Made by a program: the position numbers and the translations under genes
Shown: positions 1 to 6,104 of the stretch, piece by piece
How the letters are laid out: each line of letters begins with the position of its first letter
Numbering within the stretch: position 1 is the first letter of the stretch
NCBI GenBank assembly: GCA_902489595.1
Contig: CABUAS010000024.1
Coordinates: forward strand, 1 to 21,806
Reading direction: 5' to 3'
DNA length: 21,806 nt
Origin: an uncultured Oscillospiraceae bacterium
GTDB taxonomy: Bacteria > Bacillota > Clostridia > Oscillospirales > Acutalibacteraceae
The notes under the pieces: generated by a model
Told to the model about the DNA's origin: nothing
Seen by the model: the letters and a program-made list of their open reading frames with translations, nothing else
The model's database searches: none

Positions 1-61
1 TGCGTATTCTTGCCGCCGCAGTAGCACCGCCTGCAACACCGCCTATAATTACAACCTTCAT
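1..61 (-). CDS. CoA-disulfide reductase-like FAD/NAD(P) oxidoreductase, N-terminus only
   Basis: Only the first 20 codons are in the window. They begin MKVVIIGGVAGGATAAARIR, a beta strand followed by a glycine-rich Rossmann turn (GGVAGG) and an AAARIR helix. This is the usual start of the pyridine nucleotide-disulfide oxidoreductases of the CoA-disulfide reductase / NADH oxidase / NADH-dependent persulfide reductase group. The ATG directly abuts the TAA of the rhodanese gene with no gap, so the two are probably translationally coupled. A rhodanese next to or fused with a CoADR is a known arrangement in sulfane-sulfur metabolism, which supports the call. Exact substrate cannot be judged from 20 residues; a general FAD-dependent NADH oxidase is the main alternative. 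Confidence 0.7.
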   Translation of the reverse strand, partial: MKVVIIGGVAGGATAAARIR

Positions 62-385
62 TTATTTTACCACCTTTCCACGGTAGCTGCTGATGCCTCC
101 GATATTTTTTGCATTTATGTAACCAATTTGCTTCAAATAGGATACAGCTTGTCCGCTTCTACCACCGCTTAAACAATGCACATAAAGCGGTGTACTTTTG
201 TCTTTGACGGTATTCTCAATGGAAGAAATTCTATCAAGAGGTATGTTGATGCTTCCGTCAATGTGACCGTCGCGGTATTCCTCTGCTGTTCTCACATCAA
301 GCAATACAGCACCGTCGTTTGTTTCGTATTCCGCAACACCGGTGTTGATGTCGGCGGTGTTGCGGAAGAAATTAAACAGTCCCAT
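62..385 (-). CDS. single-domain rhodanese (thiosulfate:thiol sulfurtransferase family)
   Basis: A 107-aa protein that is one rhodanese domain. It has the CH2A-like segment LLDVRTAEEYRDGHI (about 28-42) followed by GSINIPL, and the active-site loop C-L-S-G-G-R-S with catalytic Cys71, which carries the persulfide in this family. The frame is open further upstream, but the start at 385 is preferred because a strong TAAGGAG ribosome binding site lies just before it, overlapping the stop codon of trxA; a start at 412 would run into trxA. No signal peptide is seen, so it should be cytoplasmic. Sitting between thioredoxin and a CoADR-like flavoprotein, it probably shuttles sulfane sulfur that those proteins then reduce. 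That role is inferred from context. Confidence 0.9.
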   Translation of the reverse strand: MGLFNFFRNTADINTGVAEYETNDGAVLLDVRTAEEYRDGHIDGSINIPLDRISSIENTVKDKSTPLYVHCLSGGRSGQAVSYLKQIGYINAKNIGGISSYRGKVVK

Positions 386-395
386 CTTTTTCTCC

Positions 396-701
396 TTACA
401 GCATTGCTTCAATCTGCTCTTTCGGTCTATAGCCTACAACCTGATTTTCGAGCTTTCCGTTTTTGATTACAGCAAGCATCGGGATGCTCATTACCTGAAA
501 CTGTGCCGCAAGTTCGGGCTGTTCGTCCACATTGATTTTACCGACTTTGACATCGTTTCGTTCCGCTGCGATTTCCGATACGATCGGGCCCACCATACGG
601 CAAGGACCGCACCAATCGGCATAGAAATCGAGAAGTACAGGTTTATTAGAATTTAAAACTTCACTTGCAAAATTTTCTTTACTAATTTTAATAACAGACA
701 T
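396..701 (-). CDS. trxA: thioredoxin
   Basis: A 101-aa cytoplasmic thioredoxin of standard length. The redox site W-C-G-P-C is at residues 30-34 and the cis-proline S-I-P-M near residue 74; the buried aspartate region LLDFYADW is intact. Start ATG at 701 is preceded by AAAGGAGGA at good spacing. It opens the second transcription unit of the redox cluster: a perfect TATAAT lies about 33 nt upstream of the ATG and a palindrome lies upstream of that. No NADPH-thioredoxin reductase gene is in the window; the nearby ferredoxin:thioredoxin reductase catalytic protein is the likely electron donor. That pairing is inferred from the neighbourhood. Confidence 0.95.
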   Translation of the reverse strand: MSVIKISKENFASEVLNSNKPVLLDFYADWCGPCRMVGPIVSEIAAERNDVKVGKINVDEQPELAAQFQVMSIPMLAVIKNGKLENQVVGYRPKEQIEAML

Positions 702-733
702 CTTCGTGTCCTCCTTTGCTTTATTGTATCTTT

Positions 734-774
734 ATTATATCCGATTAAGAATCAGAGTTCTGTGATGTTATCAC
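734..774 (-). promoter_or_regulatory. trxA promoter with palindromic operator GTGATAACATCAC
   Basis: On the minus strand the palindrome GTGATAACATCAC (774 to 762; arms GTGAT/ATCAC, 3-nt centre) is followed after 22 nt by a perfect TATAAT (739-734). At the usual -35 position there is no TTGACA-like hexamer. The predicted start near 727 puts the palindrome centre at about -41. The palindrome overlaps the stop codon of the upstream NapH-like gene, so this is an internal promoter of the cluster. The same palindrome with the same spacing precedes ccdA. Confidence 0.7.
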
Positions 775-1367
775 TTATCGCTGATTGTTTTTCTGTTCCT
801 TAATTTGCAGATTGCCTGTGTCATCGTTCCCATCGGACAGAAAGCGCACCACGTTCTCGGCTTAAAGAAAATCATAACAATAAGACCGATTAAAAGCGAT
901 GTGAGCATCAGGCTGTAAAATCCGAAGCTGAACTGTGCCACCCAATCCGGGAATATACTTCCCGAATATGTCCATCCCCACGGAATACGGAATGTCCAAA
1001 ACAGTTTGATTGCTTCACGCAGATTTTCCGCACCGCTTGCCACAAGATAGGTCTGAAAAACCATATTGCCGAACATGGCAAGGAAAAATATCAGAAAACC
1101 ATATCGAAACCATTTGGATGCCATCCATTTCGGTGTTGGCTTGTTTCGGGAACATTTAAGATCTCCGCCCAGCTTGCAGTATAATTGCCCTCTGCCGCAA
1201 AGATGGTTACAGAAAAACTTGTTGCCGCCAAATGCAGCGAGTATGAGTGGCAGCAAAAAATCAATCATACCGAGCCAGGCAAAGAGAATATTGAAAAATC
1301 CAAGTGCGAAATATATGATTGACCATATCCATAAGTAATCATACCAATGTTTTTTCTTTGTTTTCAT
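771..1367 (-). CDS. NapH/YccM-like membrane iron-sulfur protein
   Basis: A 198-aa polytopic membrane protein with about four or five hydrophobic helices. Two cysteine motifs characteristic of the NapH/NosR/YccM membrane family are visible: FCNHLCGRGQLY after the first helices and WCAFCPMGTMTQAIC after the last helix. In that family such sites take part in passing electrons between the membrane and ferredoxin-like partners. The frame extends upstream, but the start at 1367 forms an ATGA overlap with the stop of the 2[4Fe-4S] ferredoxin and has GGGAGAA before it. That overlap indicates translational coupling with the ferredoxin, its probable redox partner. No soluble CxxCxxCxxxCP cluster domain follows, unlike full NapH, so the assignment is to the family only. 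Confidence 0.75.
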   Translation of the reverse strand: MKTKKKHWYDYLWIWSIIYFALGFFNILFAWLGMIDFLLPLILAAFGGNKFFCNHLCGRGQLYCKLGGDLKCSRNKPTPKWMASKWFRYGFLIFFLAMFGNMVFQTYLVASGAENLREAIKLFWTFRIPWGWTYSGSIFPDWVAQFSFGFYSLMLTSLLIGLIVMIFFKPRTWCAFCPMGTMTQAICKLRNRKTISDK

Positions 1368-1567
1368 ATGTTCTCCCTGCTTTCCATTGTAATACTGTTT
1401 GCCGGGCAGACCTTTTCGCATTTTCCGCATCCTACACATTTGTCCTGTGCAACCTTTGCAAAACATCCTTTATGTACCTTTATTGCTCCTAACGGGCAAA
1501 TGTTTTCACAAGCACCGCAGGCAACGCAAACTGACTTATATACGACCGAATATCGTTTAGACGCCAT
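1364..1567 (-). CDS. 2[4Fe-4S] ferredoxin-type protein
   Basis: A 67-aa protein with two complete CxxCxxCxxxCP cluster motifs: CVACGACENICP (Cys14, 17, 20, 24) and CVGCGKCEKVCP (Cys44, 47, 50, 54). This is the layout of clostridial 8Fe-8S ferredoxins and polyferredoxin subunits. The start at 1567 is chosen because CGGAGGAATAAGG precedes it, while the upstream extension of the frame has no ribosome site and no ferredoxin-like sequence. It is cytoplasmic. It sits between the FTR-like protein (59 nt upstream) and the NapH-like membrane protein (4-nt overlap), so it is a good candidate donor to the FTR catalytic protein. That electron route is inferred. Confidence 0.9.
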   Translation of the reverse strand: MASKRYSVVYKSVCVACGACENICPLGAIKVHKGCFAKVAQDKCVGCGKCEKVCPANSITMESRENI

Positions 1568-1626
1568 CCTTATTCCTCCGATTAAAATTAGCTTATTATA
1601 TTTTATTACGATATTTGATGCTGATA

Positions 1627-1824
1627 TTACTTTTCCTTGTAGTAGAGCATACAGTGACAAAAGCCTTCGAAATTGGGATCGGCGATCTGATCTTTGAATT
1701 CCTTGCACATACACTTGGTATCATCTGTTTTTTCTCTGCGGCAAGGGCAGTAACCGCCCGTCTTTTTCAGTCCTTCTTTTATGGTGTTGACAATTTCCGT
1801 ATCGGGATTTAATTTGATTTTCAT
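1627..1824 (-). CDS. ferredoxin:thioredoxin reductase catalytic (beta) subunit-like protein
   Basis: A 65-aa protein with the three cysteine pairs that define the FTR catalytic subunit: CPC at 26-28, CMC at 38-40 and CHC at 56-58, ending FCHCMLYY. In the plant and cyanobacterial enzyme these hold a [4Fe-4S] cluster beside a redox-active disulfide, and ferredoxin electrons reduce thioredoxin one at a time. Spacing here is CPC-9-CxC-15-CHC, unlike the chloroplast CPC-16-CPC-8-CHC, and the protein is much shorter, as in free-living bacterial and archaeal FTR-like proteins. No variable (alpha) subunit gene is nearby. Start ATG at 1824 makes an ATGA overlap with the tlpA stop and has AGGAGAAG upstream. 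The partners are probably the downstream ferredoxin and thioredoxin. Confidence 0.88.
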   Translation of the reverse strand: MKIKLNPDTEIVNTIKEGLKKTGGYCPCRREKTDDTKCMCKEFKDQIADPNFEGFCHCMLYYKEK

Positions 1825-2381
1825 TTTTCTTCTCCTATCATTTGCTTAATATAATTTTCCAAAACCTTTTCGCTCATGGCACCGAGCTGTGTATGGTAAA
1901 TCGAGCCATCGGTGTTGATAAACACCGTTTCGGGGATTGAATAAATGCTGTAGGTGTTAGATGCGTCATATTTGGTGTCGTAATATACGGGGAAGCTGTA
2001 GCCGCCGTCAAATACGAATTCTTTGACACCGTTTACTGTTTCGTTATATCCGTCGGTGAGATTTATCATCATAAATACGACCTCATCACCGTATTTTTCG
2101 TACATCGCATCAAATGCCGGAAGCTCGGATTTACATGGGCCGCACCAGGACGCCCAAAAGTTTATAACGATCGGTTTACCAAAATACTCCGAAAGTTTTA
2201 CTTCATTCATTTCCGAATCATAAACGGTGAAATCATCCGCTTGAACCACATTTTCAGAAGAAGCGCTATTCGGCTTTTCATCAGTAGAATACTTTTCCGA
2301 AAGCTTCGGATATAGCACTGCCGCTAATATCATAATCGCAACAAATGCGACCGCAATTATTATCCATACCTTGTTTTTCAT
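1821..2381 (-). CDS. membrane-anchored TlpA/ResA-type thioredoxin
   Basis: A 186-aa protein with an N-terminal membrane anchor (about residues 5-25, no lipobox cysteine), a polar linker rich in Ser/Glu/Asp, and a TlpA/ResA/AhpC-TSA-like thioredoxin fold. The active site is W-A-S-W-C-G-P-C (Cys80 and Cys83) and a cis-proline motif S-I-P-E-T occurs near the end. This topology places the thiol site outside the cytoplasmic membrane. Such proteins are reduced by CcdA and in turn reduce extracytoplasmic disulfides; in aerobes this serves cytochrome c maturation. It starts 9 nt after ccdA and overlaps the FTR gene by 4 nt. No c-type cytochrome gene is seen in the window, so its target here is unknown. 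Confidence 0.9.
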   Translation of the reverse strand: MKNKVWIIIAVAFVAIMILAAVLYPKLSEKYSTDEKPNSASSENVVQADDFTVYDSEMNEVKLSEYFGKPIVINFWASWCGPCKSELPAFDAMYEKYGDEVVFMMINLTDGYNETVNGVKEFVFDGGYSFPVYYDTKYDASNTYSIYSIPETVFINTDGSIYHTQLGAMSEKVLENYIKQMIGEEK

Positions 2382-2390
2382 CTTCTCACC

Positions 2391-3056
2391 TCACTTAGTA
2401 ATCGCCAAAAGCGAATTTAACAGACCAAACGCCATTGCAAGTCCGACGATTATCAAGAAAATACCGCTAACCAAATTGATTACCTTATAATGTTTTTTGA
2501 TAAAGGTAAAGGCTCCCGATAGCTTATCAAGCAGCACTGCGGAAAACAGAAACGGAATGCCCAGTCCCAAGGAATATGTCAGCAATAATGTCGCTCCCTT
2601 TAATGCTCCGCCTGTACTTGATGCCAACATCAAAGCAGAACCGAGAAAAGCTCCGACGCAAGGGGTTAAGCTTACCGAATAAATTGCTCCAAATAAAAAA
2701 GCCGATGCAATTCCGGTTACTTTATAACCCTTATTCATTCCCTTAAAAAACGGAATGTGGAAAACCTCCAAATAAGAAAGGCCGAACAATATTACAATAA
2801 CGCCGGAAACTATATTTACGATTGTTTGATATTCGGAAAGCAGTTTTCCAAGCGTTCCCGAGAAAAGTCCGAGAGCCGTAAATACAACCGTAAAGCCCAC
2901 CACAAAGGCAATAACCTTAAATATCATCTTGGGATTTTTGTTATCATCGTTTTTGCTTTGCCCCGCAAAATATGAAAAGTAAATAGGTAACATCGGTAGC
3001 ATACACGGTGATATAAAGGAGATTATCCCCTCTAAAAATGTAATGATATAATCCAT
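2391..3056 (-). CDS. ccdA: CcdA/DsbD-family thiol-disulfide transmembrane transporter
   Basis: A 221-aa protein with six predicted membrane helices and the two conserved cysteine motifs of the CcdA / DsbD-beta family: S-P-C-M-L-P near residue 18 and T-P-C-V-G-A near residue 133. In the family these cysteines take reducing equivalents from cytoplasmic thioredoxin and pass them to extracytoplasmic thioredoxin-like proteins. Length matches standalone CcdA. The start at 3056 is preceded by GAAAGGA. It is the first gene of the redox operon, and the gene for its probable substrate TlpA follows after 9 nt. The promoter upstream carries the same palindrome as the trxA promoter. Confidence 0.93.
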   Translation of the reverse strand: MDYIITFLEGIISFISPCMLPMLPIYFSYFAGQSKNDDNKNPKMIFKVIAFVVGFTVVFTALGLFSGTLGKLLSEYQTIVNIVSGVIVILFGLSYLEVFHIPFFKGMNKGYKVTGIASAFLFGAIYSVSLTPCVGAFLGSALMLASSTGGALKGATLLLTYSLGLGIPFLFSAVLLDKLSGAFTFIKKHYKVINLVSGIFLIIVGLAMAFGLLNSLLAITK

Positions 3057-3088
3057 ACGTCGAATTCCTTTCGTCAGCTTATAATATT

Positions 3089-3129
3089 ATTTTATCAAAT
3101 TCCCATATTGCTTTCCGTGATGTTATCAC
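3089..3129 (-). promoter_or_regulatory. ccdA operon promoter with palindromic operator GTGATAACATCAC
   Basis: The palindrome GTGATAACATCAC (3129 to 3117 on the minus strand) is followed after exactly 22 nt by TAAAAT (3094-3089). The predicted start is near 3082, which puts the palindrome centre at about -41. There is no recognisable -35 box. The palindrome and its distance from the -10 are identical to those upstream of trxA, while the 22-nt spacers differ in sequence. Confidence 0.7.
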
Positions 3130-3131
3130 AT

Positions 3132-3161
3132 AAAAAGGCGAAGTGCTTTCTACTCCGCCTT
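3132..3161 (-). terminator. rho-independent terminator of the disrupted gene
   Basis: A 10-bp stem with one mismatch (arms 3135-3144 and 3152-3161, loop GCTTTCT), followed on the minus strand by a TTTTT run (3136-3132). It lies between the stop codon of the disrupted minus-strand gene at 3290 and the ccdA operator, so it would insulate the redox operon from upstream transcription. The 128 nt between it and that stop codon show no further feature. Confidence 0.6.
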
Positions 3162-3289
3162 AAAATAATATGATTTTTTAATTGTTCTCCTTTTTCATGT
3201 CAACCGCTTTCATTCATTATAAATCAGATAATAAGTAAGTGTTGTTTTCATCATAATATCCGCTGCATATACATATAACCGGCTTTTCT

Positions 3290-3412
3290 TTATATATCTT
3301 TTAGCTTTTCTTTCATTTTCTGTAATGCTTTACGATAGGTTTTATCTGCGGTATCGGGTGAAGTTAAACCGTGATCTATTGCTATATCTATAAATGCTTC
3401 TTTATGCAATGA
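3290..3412 (-). pseudogene. C-terminal remnant of an unidentified gene cut by the IS256 element
   Basis: On the minus strand an open frame runs from the IS junction (about 3405-3415) to a TAA at 3290-3292. It encodes about 40 residues: HKEAFIDIAIDHGLT, then SPDTADKTYRKAL, then a basic tail QKMKEKLKDI. The frame continues into transposase sequence without a start codon of its own. I do not recognise the family; the short helical, lysine-rich end is compatible with a small DNA-binding or regulatory protein but does not prove one. The promoter, ribosome site and first codons of what is probably the same gene lie on the other side of the element, at 4288-4420. Confidence 0.55.
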
Positions 3413-4192
3413 CTGGGTGACTGGCAAAACAGACCTCTGAAAAGGATGTACACATTTCTGTTTGTGGACTGTATGTATGTCACGATCAGAAAAGAGTATG
3501 AGAGCAAAAATTACGCAGTATATACGATATTAGGCTATGATACAGACGGAGAAAAGGACATTTTAGGCTTATGGCCTAACGAAAGCGAAAGCAAGCACAC
3601 CTGGATGCAGATATTTGACGAGCTGAAAACACGGGGTGTAGAGGATGTGCTGTTTATCAGTATGGATTGTGTTTCGGGACTTGAGGAAGGTGCAAAAGCA
3701 ATTTTCAAGGGTGTAGTTGTACAGCGTTGTGTTGTACATTTAATCCGAAATTCAATAAAATATGTGCCGAGCAAGGACTACAAAAAATTCACACATTCCC
3801 TGAAAAAAGTCTATGGTGCACCAAGTCTTGCGGCAGCCAGAAAAGCCTTTGAACAGTTCTGTCAGGAGTGGTCACAGTATCCGGGTGCAGTAGATGTATG
3901 GAAGCGAAATTTCAATCATGTAGAGTAGCTTTTCGATTACGGCAGTGCAGTAAGAAAAGTTATGTACACAACAAATGCTGTTGAAAGCATCAATTCCAGT
4001 TTCAGAAAGGTCACCAAAAAAGGAGCGTTTCCGAACGAAAACGCACTTCTTAAATTGCTCTATCTCAGAATTACCGAGCTCTACAAAAAATGGAACGGCA
4101 GTAAAGTGCAGAATTGGGCTATGGTCAGAAATCAGCTTGCGACCAACGACAAAATTAAAGCCCGTATTGAGAAATACGAGCACTTAATCTGA
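3413..4192 (+). pseudogene. IS256-family (mutator-type) transposase, 5'-truncated with an in-frame amber stop
   Basis: The reading frame resumes at DWQNRPLKRMYTFLFVD, which matches the conserved block just before the first catalytic Asp of IS256 transposases. The second Asp lies in FISMDCVSG and the Glu in TTNAVESINSSFRKVTKKG, so the DDE core is recognisable. The frame is broken by TAG at 3926-3928, between NHVE and LFDYGSAVRKV; a single base change of CAG or AAG would account for it. About 260 codons remain of the roughly 400 usual for the family, so about 140 N-terminal residues and the left end are missing. The upstream frame closes at a TGA at 3410, which fits a deletion breakpoint there. 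The element cannot make an active transposase. Confidence 0.9.
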
Positions 4193-4197
4193 CGCCG

Positions 4198-4250
4198 TTT
4201 TTGACCGCCTTTTTCGTTTCGCTACGCTCCACTTCAAAGGCGGTCAAAAA
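4198..4250 (+). terminator. 15-bp perfect inverted repeat behind the transposase
   Basis: Arms 4198-4212 (TTTTTGACCGCCTTT) and 4236-4250 are perfectly complementary around a 23-nt loop. The first arm begins 5 nt after the transposase stop codon. The A and T ends of the arms would make it act as a terminator in either direction. Confidence 0.65.
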
Positions 4251-4287
4251 CATCAATTATCTAACTTCTTAAAAAACTTACACACTT

Positions 4288-4344
4288 TTATTGACAAAGC
4301 CGTGACAGTGTTTTGATTTCGTTGTTTTCATTCTTTTTTACCAT
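4288..4344 (-). pseudogene. N-terminal remnant of the gene disrupted by the IS256 element
   Basis: On the minus strand an AGGAGG ribosome site stands 8 nt before an ATG at 4344. The frame reads MVKKNENNEIKTLSR and then enters the IS256 right terminal repeat, where it stops at TAA 4288-4290 (18 codons in all). A good promoter lies upstream (4392-4420). The strong expression signals on a truncated frame, together with the orphan C-terminus at 3290-3412 in the same orientation, indicate one gene split by the insertion. Whether the two ends share a frame cannot be shown because the middle is deleted. Function unknown. Confidence 0.6.
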
Positions 4345-4391
4345 GCTTTTAACCTCCTGTATTTTAGTAACGCAGTTGCCAAACCGTTTCT

Positions 4392-4420
4392 ATTATACTG
4401 CGAGGTTATTTTTTCGCCAA
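4392..4420 (-). promoter_or_regulatory. sigma-A-type promoter of the disrupted gene
   Basis: On the minus strand TTGGCG (4420-4415), a 17-nt spacer and a perfect TATAAT (4397-4392). The start would be near 4385, followed by a leader of about 40 nt to the AGGAGG and ATG at 4344. Confidence 0.65.
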
Positions 4421-4523
4421 CACTCTCGCCTTGCTTTCAGCTCGGCGGTTTTATTTTTACTAAAGCTTTTTATTTTCCCACCTGTAGAACCGGGGGTTTA
4501 GTCTTTGCTGAAGAGACAAAAAT

Positions 4524-4556
4524 AAGGTGCAGAAATTCGATGTTTCTGCACCTTTT
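4524..4556 (-). terminator. hairpin behind galT; copy 1 of a 33-nt dispersed repeat
   Basis: A perfect 12-bp stem (4524-4535 with 4543-4554) and a 7-nt loop TTCGATG. On the minus strand it is followed by TTATTTTTG, so it can end the galT transcript about 50 nt after the stop codon. The 33 nt from 4524 to 4556 recur exactly at 21682-21714. Confidence 0.7.
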
Positions 4557-4604
4557 CATATACACTGAGGCATGGCGGTTCGTAGATTACATCACACCCT
4601 GCAG

Positions 4605-6104
4605 TTATATTTCTGTGATTATACTTTCAAGGAATGATACAAACTGTTTCATTCCTTTTTCTGTTCTGTCAAACACACCGCACTGCTCAAGTATTTCAGT
4701 GAACACAATGCCGATTTCTTCTTTTAAAATATCATTAATATTTTCCGGTGTGATATTATGCTTTGCTTTAATCTGTTCTGACCATTCATAATGTTTTGCC
4801 AATTTTTCGTTATTTTTAATATCATCACCGTTCAGCATTGCCTTTGCAAGTTCTGTCATTTCACCCTTGAGCCTTGAGGGAAGAACGGCAAGACCCATAA
4901 CTTCAATAAGGCCGATATTTTCCTGCTTGATGTGATGATGCTCGGGATGCGGATGGTAATATCCCATCGGACATTCCTCTGTAGTAATATTGTTTCTAAG
5001 GACAAGGTCGATTTCAAATTTGCCGTTTCTCATTCTTGTAATCGGCGTGATTGCATTATGCTTTTCGCCGCTTGTTTCTGCAAGAATAAACGCCTCTTCA
5101 TCAGTATAATTCTGCCAAGCGTTAAAGATTATTCCTGCCAAATCGGCAAGGCGGTATCTGTCTTCACAGGCAATTCTTATAACGCTCATAGGCCATTTTA
5201 CAATGCCTGCGTCAACATCTTCATATCCTTTAAAAGTGAAAGGAACTTCAACAGGCGCTTTTGCCATTGCAAATTCATAGTTGCCGCCCTGAAAATGCTC
5301 GTGAGTAAGAATTGAACCGCCGACAATCGGCAGACCTGCGTTTGAGCCGATAAAATAATGCGGAAACTGCTCAAGAAATGAGAGAAGTTTTATAATAGCG
5401 GCTTTGTCAATCTTCATAGGAATATGCTCTGCATTAAACACAATACAGTGCTCATTGTAATAAACATACGGTGAATACTGAAGATAAAAATCAGTGCCGT
5501 CAAGTTTAATCGGAATGATTCTGTGATTCTGCCTTGCAGGATGATTAACTCTGCCTGCATAGCCCTCGTTCTCTTTGCAGAGCATACATTTGGGATATGA
5601 ACTCTGTTTCATTTTAAGTGCGGCAGCAATCGCCTTCGGGTCTTTTTCGGGTTTTGAAAGATTTATTGTAATATCAATATCTCCGTATTCTGTTTTCGTA
5701 ACCCATTTAAGGTCGTTTTTAACTCGATATTCTCTTACATAATTGCATGTTTTTGCAAGTTTATAGTAATAATCTGTTGCCGCTTTCGGAGAAATACAGT
5801 ATTTATCATAAAAAGTTTTAATAACCTGCGACGGACGGGGAGTAAGAACACCCATAATTTTCGTATCAAACAAGTCACGGTAAACAATACTGTCCTCACA
5901 AAGCCCATTTTTAACCGCATAATCGAGCATAGTTGACAGTATTTCTTCAAGCGTATATTCGCCGTTTACATCAATATCATCATAATAATCAAGATTAAGA
6001 ACATCACACAATGAATTTATGCAGTAAACTTCATCTTCTTTTTCAATTAAATTTTCTGCAATTCCATACTGTGTAAGTGCTTTGATTGCTTCAAAAATTT
6101 TCAT
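4605..6104 (-). CDS. galT: UDP-glucose--hexose-1-phosphate uridylyltransferase, family 2
   Basis: A 499-aa protein of the type-2 GalT family, which is about 490-510 aa and typical of Firmicutes; it differs from the 350-aa E. coli type. It exchanges UMP between UDP-glucose and galactose-1-phosphate in the Leloir pathway. Visible family blocks are CMLCKENEGYAG (about 173-184), HPARQNHRIIPI (188-199) and the GGSILTHEHFQGG segment with His268-Glu-His270, the likely catalytic histidine region. ATG at 6104 is chosen: AAAGG stands 8 nt before it, whereas the GTG at 6113 would lie inside that ribosome site. It is monocistronic, with its own promoter and 3' hairpin. galK and galE are not in the window; lacZ is about 10 kb away. 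Confidence 0.93.
   Translation of the reverse strand: MKIFEAIKALTQYGIAENLIEKEDEVYCINSLCDVLNLDYYDDIDVNGEYTLEEILSTMLDYAVKNGLCEDSIVYRDLFDTKIMGVLTPRPSQVIKTFYDKYCISPKAATDYYYKLAKTCNYVREYRVKNDLKWVTKTEYGDIDITINLSKPEKDPKAIAAALKMKQSSYPKCMLCKENEGYAGRVNHPARQNHRIIPIKLDGTDFYLQYSPYVYYNEHCIVFNAEHIPMKIDKAAIIKLLSFLEQFPHYFIGSNAGLPIVGGSILTHEHFQGGNYEFAMAKAPVEVPFTFKGYEDVDAGIVKWPMSVIRIACEDRYRLADLAGIIFNAWQNYTDEEAFILAETSGEKHNAITPITRMRNGKFEIDLVLRNNITTEECPMGYYHPHPEHHHIKQENIGLIEVMGLAVLPSRLKGEMTELAKAMLNGDDIKNNEKLAKHYEWSEQIKAKHNITPENINDILKEEIGIVFTEILEQCGVFDRTEKGMKQFVSFLESIITEI

Larger units (their letters stand above)
3405..4303 (+). mobile_element. decayed IS256-family insertion sequence
   Basis: The right end is still recognisable: after the transposase stop and a long palindrome comes TTACACACTTTTATTGACAA, which resembles the GGC-TTTGTCAA-type inner terminal repeat of IS256-family elements, ending near 4301-4303. 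The left terminal repeat and the 5' part of the transposase gene are absent, and the sequence passes directly into the remnant of another gene at about 3405-3413. No target-site duplication can be paired because one end is lost. The boundaries are therefore approximate. Confidence 0.75.

Noticed and set aside
3926..3928. TAG read as pyrrolysine or by stop-codon readthrough
   Set aside because: It lies in a transposase that is also truncated at the 5' end, so a plain nonsense mutation in a dead element is the simpler reading.
4605..5315. Plus-strand frames across the galT gene (for example 4932-5315)
   Set aside because: They are antisense to a well-conserved 499-aa protein, have no ribosome sites and resemble no protein family.
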